Positions 1 to 8,103 are shown, counted from the stretch's first letter. The stretch is DNA of 64,000 bases from Leptolyngbya sp. PCC 7375 (GCF_000316115.1 NZ_JH993797.1:3830486-3894485), one strand, 5' to 3'. Notes: generated by a model not told the origin, from the sequence alone. Program-made: numbers and translations.

Positions 1-1
1 G

Positions 2-1039
2 ACTTGGTATGGCGAACAAGGTCGTGATTTACCCTGGCGACGCAGTCGAGATCCCTATGCCATCTGGATCTCGGAAATCATGTTGCAGCAGACCCAGGTC
101 AAAACGGTCATGCCTTACTATCAGCGCTGGTTAGAGTTATTTCCGACAGTGGCAGACCTGGCTAAAGCTGACCAGCAAACTGTACTTAAAGCCTGGGAAG
201 GGCTGGGATATTACGCTCGAGCTCGCAACTTACACAAGACGGCACAGCTGATTGTGGAGCAGCATGATGGAGTGTTTCCAGAGATGTTTGAGGATGCGAT
301 CGCACTCCCCGGTATTGGCCGCACCACCGCCGGAGGCATCCTCAGCGCCGCCTACAACCTACCTGTTGCCATCCTCGATGGTAATGTGAAACGGGTGTTG
401 GCCCGACTAGTGGCCTTACCCAAGCCTCCAGCAAAGGCTATGAAAGAACTGTGGCAGCTGTCCGAGCAAATTTTGGACCCACAGCAGCCCCGCGACTTTA
501 ACCAGGCAATTATGGATCTGGGGGCCACCCTATGCACCCGTCATCGTCCATCGTGCCTGTTATGCCCATGGCAAAGCCACTGCGCCGCTTACCGTCAAAA
601 TCTACAGTCTGAACTACCCATGACCGAATCTCGTGCTCCTCTGCCCCATAAGCAAATTGGTGTCGCTGTTATCCACGACAATGATGGTCGCATTCTCATT
701 GACCGTCGTAAGCAAGAAGGCCTACTGGGAGGGTTATGGGAATTTCCTGGGGGTAAAATCGAGCCTAACGAAAGTTTTGAGGAATGCGTCAAGCGGGAGA
801 TTAAAGAAGAATTAGATATCGATATTGAGGTCAACGACCGGCTAATTACGGTTGACCATGCCTATAGCCACTTTAAGGTGACGCTGAATGTCTTTAACTG
901 TACCCACATCAGCGGTGAGCCCAAACCCATTGAATGTGATGAAATCAAGTGGGTTACCCTAGATGAAATTGATAGTTACCCGTTTCCTAAGGCGAACGGT
1001 CAAATTATTGACGCAATTAAAGAACAGGCTAAAGGGTAA
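2..1039 (+). CDS. mutY: A/G-specific adenine glycosylase MutY with C-terminal Nudix domain (5' end cut by window)
   Basis: DNA base-excision repair enzyme that removes adenine mispaired with 8-oxoguanine. The frame is open from base 2 and reads WYGEQGRDLPWRRSRDPYA before the first in-frame ATG at 80, so the true start lies left of the window. Visible motifs: catalytic Glu in ISEIMLQQTQV, helix-hairpin-helix ALPGIGRTTAGGI, catalytic Asp in LDGNVKR, and a 4Fe-4S loop with C-x6-C-x2-C-x5-C spacing (CTRHRPSCLLCPWQSHC). The C-terminal third is a Nudix domain whose box is almost complete (GKIEPNE, then REIKEELDI), with only the penultimate Gly changed to Asp. MutY C-terminal domains usually have a decayed box, so this one could in principle hydrolyse nucleotides such as 8-oxo-dGTP (inference). 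Stop at 1037-1039; no close operon partner. Confidence 0.95.
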   Translation, partial: TWYGEQGRDLPWRRSRDPYAIWISEIMLQQTQVKTVMPYYQRWLELFPTVADLAKADQQTVLKAWEGLGYYARARNLHKTAQLIVEQHDGVFPEMFEDAIALPGIGRTTAGGILSAAYNLPVAILDGNVKRVLARLVALPKPPAKAMKELWQLSEQILDPQQPRDFNQAIMDLGATLCTRHRPSCLLCPWQSHCAAYRQNLQSELPMTESRAPLPHKQIGVAVIHDNDGRILIDRRKQEGLLGGLWEFPGGKIEPNESFEECVKREIKEELDIDIEVNDRLITVDHAYSHFKVTLNVFNCTHISGEPKPIECDEIKWVTLDEIDSYPFPKANGQIIDAIKEQAKG

Positions 1040-1501
1040 ACAGCCTGCCATCTGAATAATGGGAAAAAGTCTCGGAGACGTTAAGAAGTGAGAAGGGCAA
1101 CATTGTTGTTATGTCTTCTCTAATGTCAGATAACAAGCTTTACTCTTGCATCTTGAGTTTTCCCAAGGGCGACAAGTCAGTGAACGGTGTGCATTGAACA
1201 ATCTACACGTCTCGGGTGTCACACCCCCTAAAGGAGAAGAAAGAGCCCCAAAGATGCATCTCCAGGGCTCGGAATCAGGGTGCATCTACCACTCCAACAT
1301 GCTCGATATATCGAGTTATATCCGGAGTTGAACGGCGACTTCACTAAGACTTCAAACAATATCCATTGTCATCAGGGTGTTAGTAAATTTTCTAGCTAAC
1401 CTCTTTAAAGCAGGTTGCATTATTTACTTAGAACTGCCATGACTCTTCAATGCGTCCAGAAACCTGAACAGACTGATATTTGGGCATCTCAGAGGATGCA
1501 G
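1040..1501. other. Intergenic region with a weak inverted repeat
   Basis: No convincing gene between mutY and the PBP4-type peptidase. A 61-codon open frame at 1146-1331 has no ribosome site or recognisable domain and is treated as chance. A pair of GATGCA/TGCATC arms around 1253-1286 could form a loose hairpin. Promoter elements are not clear. Confidence 0.4.
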
Positions 1502-2959
1502 ATGTTCTTTTGTGTGTCCGTAAAGGGGGTATTCGGCTTGATCTGGGGACTGGGTCTCTGGCTATCAGGGGAAGCAGCTGTTGCCCAAAGCTATTGTCGG
1601 GCAGACTTGGTGGACAAGATTGATGCGATCGCAACCCGCCCCAACCTCACCCGAGCCCACCTGGGACTACTTGTAGAAACCCAAGCAGCTCAGCCTTCAG
1701 AACGCCAGATCATTCTGGAACGGAATGTCGACAAATGGTTTGTTCCTGCATCCACCTTAAAACTCCTGACCACTGCCGCCGCGCTCCAGCAACTAGGCCC
1801 AGACTTTCAAATCGAGACCTCAGCCCACCTCCAGCAACAGGGCGAACAGACCCATTTGTATGTCATAGGAAGAGGCGACCCTACCTTTGGCGATGACCAA
1901 CTCCAGGGCTTAACACAGCAAATTACCCAGCAGGGAATCAAAAAAATCGATCAGCTATTAGGATATGATAGCTACTTTGCTGGCCGCACTGTGCATCCCA
2001 ACTGGGAATGGGAAGATGTATTGGCAGGTTATGGAGCCTCAGCTAACGGCCTGATTTTAAATGAAAATGCTTTAGGGGTGACCCTATATCCAACAGAGGT
2101 GGGCCAACCACTACGGGTGGAGTGGGCTACCCCAGAGCAGACTACTCGCTGGGAAATACACAACACGTCCAGCACTGTGCCAGCAGGCGAGCCTTTAACC
2201 GCAGACGTTGGTCGTGATTGGAGCCACCCCATTTTGCATGTCTTTGGTAACCTCAGCGCTGATGCTGGGCCAGATCCATTTGCCATTGCCATCACCCAAC
2301 CAGGGGAACACTTTATGGAACAACTAGCGAATAGCCTGCGCCAGACCGGCACTCCAGTAGATTTAACCGGGCTGACATCCAGCTGGCCCGATCGACCCCT
2401 GACAGAGATTGCAACAGTCATATCACCGCCACTCTCTCAATGGCTGTCAACGATTAATCAAGATAGCAACAACCTCTATGCAGAGGCCTTACTCAAGTCC
2501 TTAGGAACAATCGCAGCAGAATACGACGACGCCACTCAAGCTGGCACAGAGGCTGTCAAAGAGATTTTAGATGGCTTGGGCGTTGACTCAGACAGCTATC
2601 AAATGGTGGATGGGTCAGGGTTATCGAGACACAATTTAGTCACCCCTCGCACGTTGGTTGATACACTGCAAGCGATGGCCTTCCACTCCCATAGCGAAGT
2701 CTATCGAAGGTCTCTCGCCGTTGCTGGAGAACAGGGAAACTTAAGCCACCGGTTTCAGAACACCCCCGTTCAAGGAAATCTGCAAGGCAAAACTGGATAT
2801 ATAAGCAACAATGAATCCTTGACGGGCTATCTTCAACCTGTAAACCATCCACCCATGGTATTTAGCATTTTCTTAAACAATGCCGATCTCTCAGCCACAG
2901 CCATGCGAGCAATCATCGATGAAATTGTGGTTAACATTGCTCAGCTATCGGACTGTTAA
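1502..2959 (+). CDS. dacB: D-alanyl-D-alanine carboxypeptidase/endopeptidase, PBP4 family (peptidase S13)
   Basis: Periplasmic penicillin-binding protein that trims or cleaves peptidoglycan cross-links. The three serine-transferase motifs are in order: S-x-x-K as ASTLK near the N-terminus, S-x-N as DSNNLY in the middle, and KTG in QGKTGYISN near the C-terminus. The large gap between motifs one and two is typical of the S13 insertion. ATG 1502 is preferred because AGAGG lies six bases upstream and the protein then begins directly with a signal peptide (hydrophobic VFGLIWGLGLWLSG, cleavage near AVAQ). Earlier in-frame starts at 1415 (TTG), 1439 and 1496 would add a hydrophilic leader. About 485 residues, usual for the family. 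Confidence 0.9.
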   Translation: MFFCVSVKGVFGLIWGLGLWLSGEAAVAQSYCRADLVDKIDAIATRPNLTRAHLGLLVETQAAQPSERQIILERNVDKWFVPASTLKLLTTAAALQQLGPDFQIETSAHLQQQGEQTHLYVIGRGDPTFGDDQLQGLTQQITQQGIKKIDQLLGYDSYFAGRTVHPNWEWEDVLAGYGASANGLILNENALGVTLYPTEVGQPLRVEWATPEQTTRWEIHNTSSTVPAGEPLTADVGRDWSHPILHVFGNLSADAGPDPFAIAITQPGEHFMEQLANSLRQTGTPVDLTGLTSSWPDRPLTEIATVISPPLSQWLSTINQDSNNLYAEALLKSLGTIAAEYDDATQAGTEAVKEILDGLGVDSDSYQMVDGSGLSRHNLVTPRTLVDTLQAMAFHSHSEVYRRSLAVAGEQGNLSHRFQNTPVQGNLQGKTGYISNNESLTGYLQPVNHPPMVFSIFLNNADLSATAMRAIIDEIVVNIAQLSDC

Positions 2960-3051
2960 TCGAACGATCTGGAATTTAGCACTATAAACTTGTATCTAGT
3001 TCCAATGGGACTACGCCACATTGCCTACATTATTGACTAGCGCCTCATACC

Positions 3052-4437
3052 ATGGATCCCTTCCTTAATCAGGTGCTGTGCCAACGCTATAAAATTCGCG
3101 CTCGCCTCAGCCAAAAACCAGGACGTCGCACCTTTGTTGCCACCGACTTACAGACAGACACCACCGTTATCGTCAAGCTGCTGCTATTTGACGTTGAATT
3201 TACCTGGGAAACCCTCAGACTCTTTGAACGGGAAAGTGCAGCGTTACAGTCGTTAGATCATCCGGCAATTCCCCAATACTTGGATTTTGTGGATATTGAA
3301 ACAGACTTGGGCAAAGGTTTTTTACTCGTACAGACCTACATAGAGGCTAAGTCTCTACAAGACTGGATTATGACTGGTCGCACCTTTAGTGAAGAAGACC
3401 TACACTACATTGCCCAAGAGGCACTCAACATTCTTGATTACTTGCATGATCGTAAACCAGTCGTTATTCACCGCGATATTAAGCCGAGCAATCTGTTGCT
3501 CACAGAGCGCACTGGCAACAATCCTGGACAGCTTTATCTAGTGGATTTTGGTGGCATTCAAGCACCGCAGCAAGGTAGCACAATCACAATTGTGGGCACC
3601 TATGGCTATATGCCGTTGGAACAATTTGGCGGGCGAGCGGTTCCAGCTTCAGATCTGTACAGTTTAGGAGCCACACTAATCTATCTCGCCACAGGGCTAC
3701 ACCCCGCCAATTTACCGCAAAAAGATATGCGGTTACAGTTTGCCGATCAGGTCAGATTAAGCCCCGAATTTGTCCATTGGCTAGAATGGCTAACGGAACC
3801 TGACATTGCTAAACGGCCTCAAACAGCCGCCATTGCGCGGGAACGTTTCAATCAATCACCCACACAACCGGCCGACGGTCTTCATCCGCTCCGAGTACCA
3901 CCACCCCAAAATAGTGCCATTCAGCTGAGCCAGACCCAAGAGCATTTTAAGATCCAGGTGCCCTCTAAAAAATTCAAACTCGAATTTCTCTTGCTGGCTG
4001 TCATCAGCAGTCGGCTAACGCAAACCTTTGGTGCTTTTGGTAATATTTTAGCAGGCGTTCTTTTAATTCTCTTAGTTGTTACTGGCTTGATCTGGCCAGC
4101 CTTCATCATTCTACTTCTTATTTATTTCCACATGAATAAACGAGGCAAACGCCATGCAATTTACTCCATAACATTTGAGAAGTCGATTCAAGGCACCCTG
4201 ATCTCGTTAACAGAGATTCATAGAAACAGAGAGAGAGTGCTATTTAAGCAATCCTTAACTCAAATGACAGCAGGTCCTGATAAAATTCCTCAGTATAAAA
4301 TAAAATTGAAAAGCGAAGGGCCATTTCACACCATTCGCATTAATGGTAGCTATCAAGAAATTCGCTGGCTCTGTGATGAACTAGACAGTTGGGCTCCAAT
4401 ACCAATTACCTATGAATCCTACAATGAGGAAGTCTAA
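3052..4437 (+). CDS. Membrane-anchored serine/threonine protein kinase
   Basis: Hanks-type kinase, 461 residues. The kinase domain covers about residues 12-265: the catalytic loop reads HRDIKPSN, the Mg-binding motif is DFGG, and the activation-segment end is PLEQ in place of APE, as is common in cyanobacterial kinases. The usual Gly-rich loop is poor (ARLSQKPGRRTF), but a Lys is present in VIVKLLL. A hydrophobic stretch at about residues 318-362 predicts one or two membrane passes, followed by a basic C-terminal domain of about 100 residues that I do not recognise. Substrates cannot be inferred. It starts 92 bases after dacB on the same strand, so read-through is possible. Confidence 0.88.
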   Translation: MDPFLNQVLCQRYKIRARLSQKPGRRTFVATDLQTDTTVIVKLLLFDVEFTWETLRLFERESAALQSLDHPAIPQYLDFVDIETDLGKGFLLVQTYIEAKSLQDWIMTGRTFSEEDLHYIAQEALNILDYLHDRKPVVIHRDIKPSNLLLTERTGNNPGQLYLVDFGGIQAPQQGSTITIVGTYGYMPLEQFGGRAVPASDLYSLGATLIYLATGLHPANLPQKDMRLQFADQVRLSPEFVHWLEWLTEPDIAKRPQTAAIARERFNQSPTQPADGLHPLRVPPPQNSAIQLSQTQEHFKIQVPSKKFKLEFLLLAVISSRLTQTFGAFGNILAGVLLILLVVTGLIWPAFIILLLIYFHMNKRGKRHAIYSITFEKSIQGTLISLTEIHRNRERVLFKQSLTQMTAGPDKIPQYKIKLKSEGPFHTIRINGSYQEIRWLCDELDSWAPIPITYESYNEEV

Positions 4438-4491
4438 TGCCGGTGGTGAGTATTGAGTTATGAGTGATGGAAAAGCCTGAAGAGCCTCAAG

Positions 4492-4833
4492 CTACTGCGT
4501 AGACTCCTCCATTTCCTCTAGTTTGGTCTCCAACACCGATACTCGCTGTTGCAATTCGATAACTAAAACTGCCAGGGTATCGAACTGCTGATCAAAGGAT
4601 GGGGTTTCAGGGGCGGGCGGGCGGTCAATGGGAGCGGGTCTACTGTTGCCAGCGCGAGGGAGTTGAGACTGAAGGCGGTTGACTTGGGATTGGAGCGATC
4701 GCAACTGTGACTCCAGCCGATTAATCCGAGGGTCTGATAGGGAAAGCGATGCCTGTACTGGTTTCAGCCAAAGACTGAGAAACAAAGCCAACAATAAACA
4801 GAAATAAGTCAACGGTTTTAGAGCACACTTCAT
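4492..4833 (-). CDS. Small secreted or anchored coiled-coil protein, function unknown
   Basis: 113 residues. The N-terminus has a signal or anchor segment (FCLLLALFLSLWL), followed by a heptad-rich stretch (RINRLESQLRSLQSQVNRL), a Pro-rich linker and a second coiled coil (VIELQQRVSVLETKLEEME). It probably forms an oligomer on the periplasmic side of the membrane. It is convergent with the kinase gene, 54 bases apart. I do not recognise a named family. Confidence 0.65.
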   Translation of the reverse strand: MKCALKPLTYFCLLLALFLSLWLKPVQASLSLSDPRINRLESQLRSLQSQVNRLQSQLPRAGNSRPAPIDRPPAPETPSFDQQFDTLAVLVIELQQRVSVLETKLEEMEESTQ

Positions 4834-5305
4834 AATTCATCAGTGGTTAACCTGCTGTTATTCTAGCTATCGTTTTTTCTTTTGTTAGGAACAAGCACTG
4901 CCGATCCTACAACTCTCTCTCAAGAAAACAATCTAACGACTCGTCTTTTCCTAAAACAATCATCCCCTTCAGATACGAGAATTCCTTGGGACTCAAAGTT
5001 TGAAAAGCAATAGCCATAAAAAGACATCGATACAACCTGATGTAGAAGCATCAAAAATACAGATCAATCATTCTAATACCAAATCCGAATTCACTAAACC
5101 CGATTAAAAATCGACAATCCTGTAGGGGCACTCCCTTATCGGTTCGGCTGAGCGTGAGACTGAGCGTTCGACTGAGCTCACGCCGAAGTCTCACGCCGAA
5201 GTCTCACGCCGAAGTCTCACCGTCGAAGCCATGACCTTTGATACCGGGCGCTATCAGTCAGGATTTCGTATAAGGAAACAAAATTAATCAACTTCCAAAA
5301 CTCAG
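4834..5305. other. Intergenic region upstream of the coiled-coil gene and downstream of variant psbA
   Basis: No gene seen in this stretch. It holds the 13-base tandem repeats at 5178-5229 and ends at the psbA terminator. The remainder is AT-rich without recognisable RNA structure. Confidence 0.5.
5178..5229. repeat. Tandem 13-bp repeat (about four units)
   Basis: Three exact copies of TCACGCCGAAGTC at 5178-5190, 5191-5203 and 5204-5216, plus a degenerate fourth to 5229. GC-rich against AT-rich surroundings. It may be a replication-slippage tract; no function is evident. Confidence 0.85.
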
Positions 5306-5354
5306 AAAAAAACTCCCATCTTATAGCAATCTGCTGAATGCTATGAGATGGGAG
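5306..5354 (-). terminator. Intrinsic terminator of the variant psbA
   Basis: On the minus strand an 8-bp outer stem (CTCCCATC at 5313-5320 with GATGGGAG at 5347-5354), continued inward by a TATAGCA/TGCTAT pairing, is followed by seven T residues (plus-strand A at 5306-5312). It lies about 130 bases after the psbA stop. Confidence 0.85.
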
Positions 5355-5481
5355 CACTCTATCATCACTTCAATCACAAGAGCTACTAGCAAGGCCTAGT
5401 AATCTCGTTTAAGTTAAAATCTTTCAAGTCAGGCAGCTCAATCTCTTATAGCGAATGAGAACATCACTCGCTGAGTAATTT

Positions 5482-6579
5482 TCAGCTAGTCAGGGAAGGA
5501 ACCGCTATCGCCACAGGAGTTGCCTCGTCTGAGGCTAGGTCAAGGGGGAAATTGTGGGCGTTACGCTCATGCATCACTTCCATACCCAGATTGGCTCGAT
5601 TGATAACATCAGCCCAGGTGCTGATGACACGCCCCTGGGAATCAAGGATGCTCTGATTGAAGTTAAATCCATTGAGATTGAAGGCCATGGTACTGATGCC
5701 CAGAGCCGTAAACCAAATGCCTATGACTGGCCAAGCCGCCATAAAAAAGTGAAGAGAACGACTATTGGCATCCACACCTAAGAGAATCTCATTAGTGCGT
5801 CCGACTAAGCGGCCAAAGTAACCGTGGGCGGCCACAATATTGTACGTCTCTTCTTCTTGCCCAAACTTATAGCCATAGTTCTGAGACTCGATTTCAGTGG
5901 TTTCTCTCACCAAGGAAGAGGTTACCAGAGAACCATGCATGGAACTGATCAGTGCTCCGCCAAACACGCCTGCTACCCCCATCATATGAAATGGATGCAT
6001 CAGGATATTGTGTTCTGCCTGGAACACCAGCATGAAGTTGAAGGTACCGGAAATACCCAGGGGCATGCCATCGGAAAAACTCCCCTGACCAATGGGATAA
6101 ATCAGAAACACTGCGGTAGCTGCAGCCACTGGAGCAGAGTAGGCGACACAAATCCAGGGGCGCATACCCAGACGATAGGACAGTTCCCACTCACGACCCA
6201 TATAAGCAAAAATGCCAATAAGAAAATGAAAGATGACCAGTTGGTAAGGGCCTCCATTATATAACCACTCATCAAGGGAAGCGGCTTCCCAAATGGGATA
6301 GAAGTGTAGACCAATCGCATTGGAAGAGGGCACCACAGCACCAGAGATAATGTTGTTACCCAACAACAATGAACCTGCTACAGGCTCACGAATACCGTCA
6401 ATATCAACGGGAGGGGCTGCAATGAATGCCAGCACAAAGCAGGCTGTGGCCGCCAAGAGGGTGGGAATCATTAAAACACCAAACCATCCCACATAAAGAC
6501 GATTTTCTGTACTGGTTATCCAGTTACAAAACTGCTGCCACGGACCGACTTGGTCCCGTCTCTGTAAAGTTGTTGTCAT
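5482..6579 (-). CDS. psbA: Photosystem II D1 protein, variant with replaced QB-pocket loop
   Basis: Encodes a 365-residue D1, the thylakoid reaction-centre subunit of photosystem II. Residues 1-258 number exactly as canonical D1. Present are Glu130 (high-light type), Tyr161 (YZ), Asp170, Glu189, His190, His198, His215 and His252. The C-terminal Mn ligands are also kept (MHERNAH, then DLA as the processed end). His272 of the iron site is retained but moves to 277. The QB loop I259-N267 (IFQYASFNN, with Ser264 and Phe265) is replaced by VGRTNEILLGVDAN, a net gain of five residues. I confirmed this by translating bases 5761-5820. The reading frame is intact and flanking sequence is normal D1, so it is neither a frameshift nor a pseudogene by appearance. 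It is not ChlF or rogue D1 (Mn ligands intact), and it lacks the G80A/F158L/T286A signature of low-oxygen D1'. Divergent from a TetR-family regulator. Confidence 0.95.
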   Translation of the reverse strand: MTTTLQRRDQVGPWQQFCNWITSTENRLYVGWFGVLMIPTLLAATACFVLAFIAAPPVDIDGIREPVAGSLLLGNNIISGAVVPSSNAIGLHFYPIWEAASLDEWLYNGGPYQLVIFHFLIGIFAYMGREWELSYRLGMRPWICVAYSAPVAAATAVFLIYPIGQGSFSDGMPLGISGTFNFMLVFQAEHNILMHPFHMMGVAGVFGGALISSMHGSLVTSSLVRETTEIESQNYGYKFGQEEETYNIVAAHGYFGRLVGRTNEILLGVDANSRSLHFFMAAWPVIGIWFTALGISTMAFNLNGFNFNQSILDSQGRVISTWADVINRANLGMEVMHERNAHNFPLDLASDEATPVAIAVPSLTS

Positions 6580-6613
6580 AAGTCTGACGAAAAGACGACA
6601 GGGTTAAGTTGCA

Positions 6614-6633
6614 TTAACTAACCAAATAGTTAA
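6614..6633. promoter_or_regulatory. Candidate TetR operator O1
   Basis: Perfect inverted repeat TTAACTA-N6-TAGTTAA in the 5' untranslated region of the variant psbA, about 35 bases before its ATG. It has the same architecture as the repeat at 6685-6704. Confidence 0.7.
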
Positions 6634-6647
6634 ACTAACTTGTTAGT
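6634..6647. promoter_or_regulatory. Candidate TetR operator O2
   Basis: Palindrome ACTAAC-TT-GTTAGT directly abutting O1 and covering the expected transcription start of the variant psbA, just downstream of the -10 box. Bound protein here would block initiation. Confidence 0.6.
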
Positions 6648-6648
6648 C

Positions 6649-6677
6649 AATTTAAAGGCACTAACTCGATCTGTCAA
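6649..6677 (-). promoter_or_regulatory. Sigma-70-type promoter of the variant psbA
   Basis: Reading the minus strand: TTGACA (6677-6672), a 17-base spacer, then TAAATT (6654-6649). The expected start is near 6642, giving a leader of about 60 bases. The promoter is flanked by the inverted repeats O1/O2 and O3. Confidence 0.75.
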
Positions 6678-6684
6678 TAACTTT

Positions 6685-6704
6685 TTAACTAGTTAATTAG
6701 TTTA
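6685..6704. promoter_or_regulatory. Candidate TetR operator O3
   Basis: TTAACTA-N6-TAGTTTA, the same half-sites and spacing as O1 with one mismatch. It also contains the 12-bp palindrome TTAACTAGTTAA (6685-6696). It lies just upstream of the psbA -35 box and within the likely promoter of the tetR-family gene, so it could serve autorepression. Confidence 0.65.
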
Positions 6705-6740
6705 GGGATTAAAAACCTGTCGATATGCCTTGGAGAGGCG

Positions 6741-7445
6741 TTGTATCCTATAGGTAAGAACCCTCTATCTGCGAAGCCTGTAGTGAAGTCGTCAGCTAAA
6801 TCAAAGCGCTCAGCGGCAAAGCGGCAAAGCCGTGACCCAAAAGCCACCAAAGCGAAAATTTTAGATGCGGCTGAAGAGGAATTTGCACGCCATGGACTAG
6901 CGGGGGCACGAACGGAGCCGATCGCTGCGAACATCGGTTTCACCAAGGCGATGATTCACTACTATTTTGGTACGAAGGAAGAATTGTACCAGGCAGTGTT
7001 AGAGCGCTATGCGGCTACTTTTTTAGTAGCTGTTGAGACCTTAAATTTAGAGAATCTATCGCCACCGGATGTTTTGAGGACATTTCTGCGGGCGGCGATC
7101 GCCCATGAGGTTGACCACCCTTATCAGGGTAAGGTGTTGCTCCATGAGGCCATGGGTAATGAAGGTAAGTATTTTAAGCTCACGGGTTGGGAAGTGCCCA
7201 TTAACCTGGGGGTGAGTTTTTTGCAGAAAGGGATGGATGAAGGCTATTTCCGCCCTCTGGACCCCTGGTTGACGATGATTCACATCATGGGAACAATGAC
7301 TTTTTACTTTAATGCGGAGAACAATCTGAGAAATTTGGTGCCAAAAAGTGAATGGCTAGCACCGCAAGCGATAGAAGCCTACGCAGACTCTGCGATCGCA
7401 TTTATTCTAGCTGGCGTGCTGAAACACTCTCAGGCCGACGGGTAG
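6741..7445 (+). CDS. TetR/AcrR-family transcriptional regulator, divergent from variant psbA
   Basis: One-component regulator of about 234 residues. A basic, disordered-looking N-terminus (about 30 residues) precedes a TetR helix-turn-helix: ATKAKILDAAEEEFARHG, then IAANIGFTKAMIHYYFGTKE, the family's recognition-helix signature. The remaining ~150 residues are the helical ligand and dimer domain. The start is uncertain. TTG 6741 follows GGAGAGG with tight spacing, and GTG 6783 is an alternative that would still leave the DNA-binding domain complete. The 161-bp intergenic space shared with psbA carries three inverted repeats of the size TetR dimers bind. It most likely represses psbA and itself and is relieved by a small hydrophobic ligand (inference). 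TetR control of a psbA gene is not an arrangement I know. Confidence 0.88.
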   Translation: MYPIGKNPLSAKPVVKSSAKSKRSAAKRQSRDPKATKAKILDAAEEEFARHGLAGARTEPIAANIGFTKAMIHYYFGTKEELYQAVLERYAATFLVAVETLNLENLSPPDVLRTFLRAAIAHEVDHPYQGKVLLHEAMGNEGKYFKLTGWEVPINLGVSFLQKGMDEGYFRPLDPWLTMIHIMGTMTFYFNAENNLRNLVPKSEWLAPQAIEAYADSAIAFILAGVLKHSQADG

Positions 7446-7608
7446 CCCCGTGATACCGATGGTTTAGTGAGGTGGGTGTTTGTTGGCAATGCCCCCCTGG
7501 GTGGAAAGCTGCTCTGTGCAAACAACAACCCCCAAAATGTAGTCAACGAGGAATAATAGAACGTATCGGGGTTTGCCCTGACTTGGAGCCACTACTTGTT
7601 CTATCCCC

Positions 7609-8103
7609 ATGAGATACCTTGTCGCTGCTTTTTGCGATCGCACCAATGCCGAAGAAGCCTATGCCAGGCTAGAGTCCAGCAACTTTTCCATGGACGATGT
7701 CTCTATTCTTGGTGAGGGGTGTCCGACCACTGACGAGTTTGGCCTGCAAAATCCTAAAGAAGCCGCCTGGACTCAGGTACGACGCATGGCCACCTGGCTA
7801 GTCCCCTTTGGGTTTGGCGGAGGCTTTGTCTTTGACGCCATTACAGGTCTGAATACCTTTGAGTGGACAGGCACCTTGGGCAATCAGCTTTTAGGAGGTC
7901 TGCTAGGCGCTGGGTCTGGACTGATGGGCAGCTTCTTTATTTGTGGTGGTCCTGCGTTGCTGTTTAACAATAACGAAACACCTTATCGCGATCGCATTGA
8001 TGCTGGAGAATATTTAGTCGTCGTTAGTGGCGGCGAAAGCATCATCACCCAAGCTGCCCGTATTTTGCAGGCTCTGGATCCAGAAACCATCGAAGCCCGT
8101 TAA
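7609..8103 (+). CDS. Conserved cyanobacterial protein with a Gly-rich hydrophobic core, function unknown
   Basis: 164 residues. The N-terminus (RYLVAAFCDRTNAEEAYARL) has the look of a small ferredoxin-like fold seen in general-stress proteins, where a segment of residues to be 'averaged' is recognised by A-x-x-A-hydrophobic patterns. The middle (VPFGFGGGFVFDAITGLNTF, then LLGGLLGAGSGLMGSFF) is Gly-rich and hydrophobic, consistent with membrane association or a hairpin insertion. The C-terminus (YLVVVSGGESIITQAARIL) returns to the soluble fold. No catalytic motif. Standing alone between tetR and the oligopeptidase gene. Confidence 0.75.
   Translation: MRYLVAAFCDRTNAEEAYARLESSNFSMDDVSILGEGCPTTDEFGLQNPKEAAWTQVRRMATWLVPFGFGGGFVFDAITGLNTFEWTGTLGNQLLGGLLGAGSGLMGSFFICGGPALLFNNNETPYRDRIDAGEYLVVVSGGESIITQAARILQALDPETIEAR

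Noticed and set aside
1146..1331. 61-codon ORF after mutY
   Set aside because: No ribosome site, no domain, crosses an inverted repeat.
5554..6341. Open frames of 75-146 codons on both strands within psbA (also 39424-40094 in the second copy)
   Set aside because: Shadows of the psbA coding sequence; they recur in both copies and have no ribosome site or domains.
5482..6579. Variant psbA as ChlF (far-red chlorophyll f synthase), rogue D1 or low-oxygen D1'
   Set aside because: Mn ligands and processing site are intact, and residues 80, 158 and 286 (291 here) are Gly, Phe and Thr as in ordinary D1.
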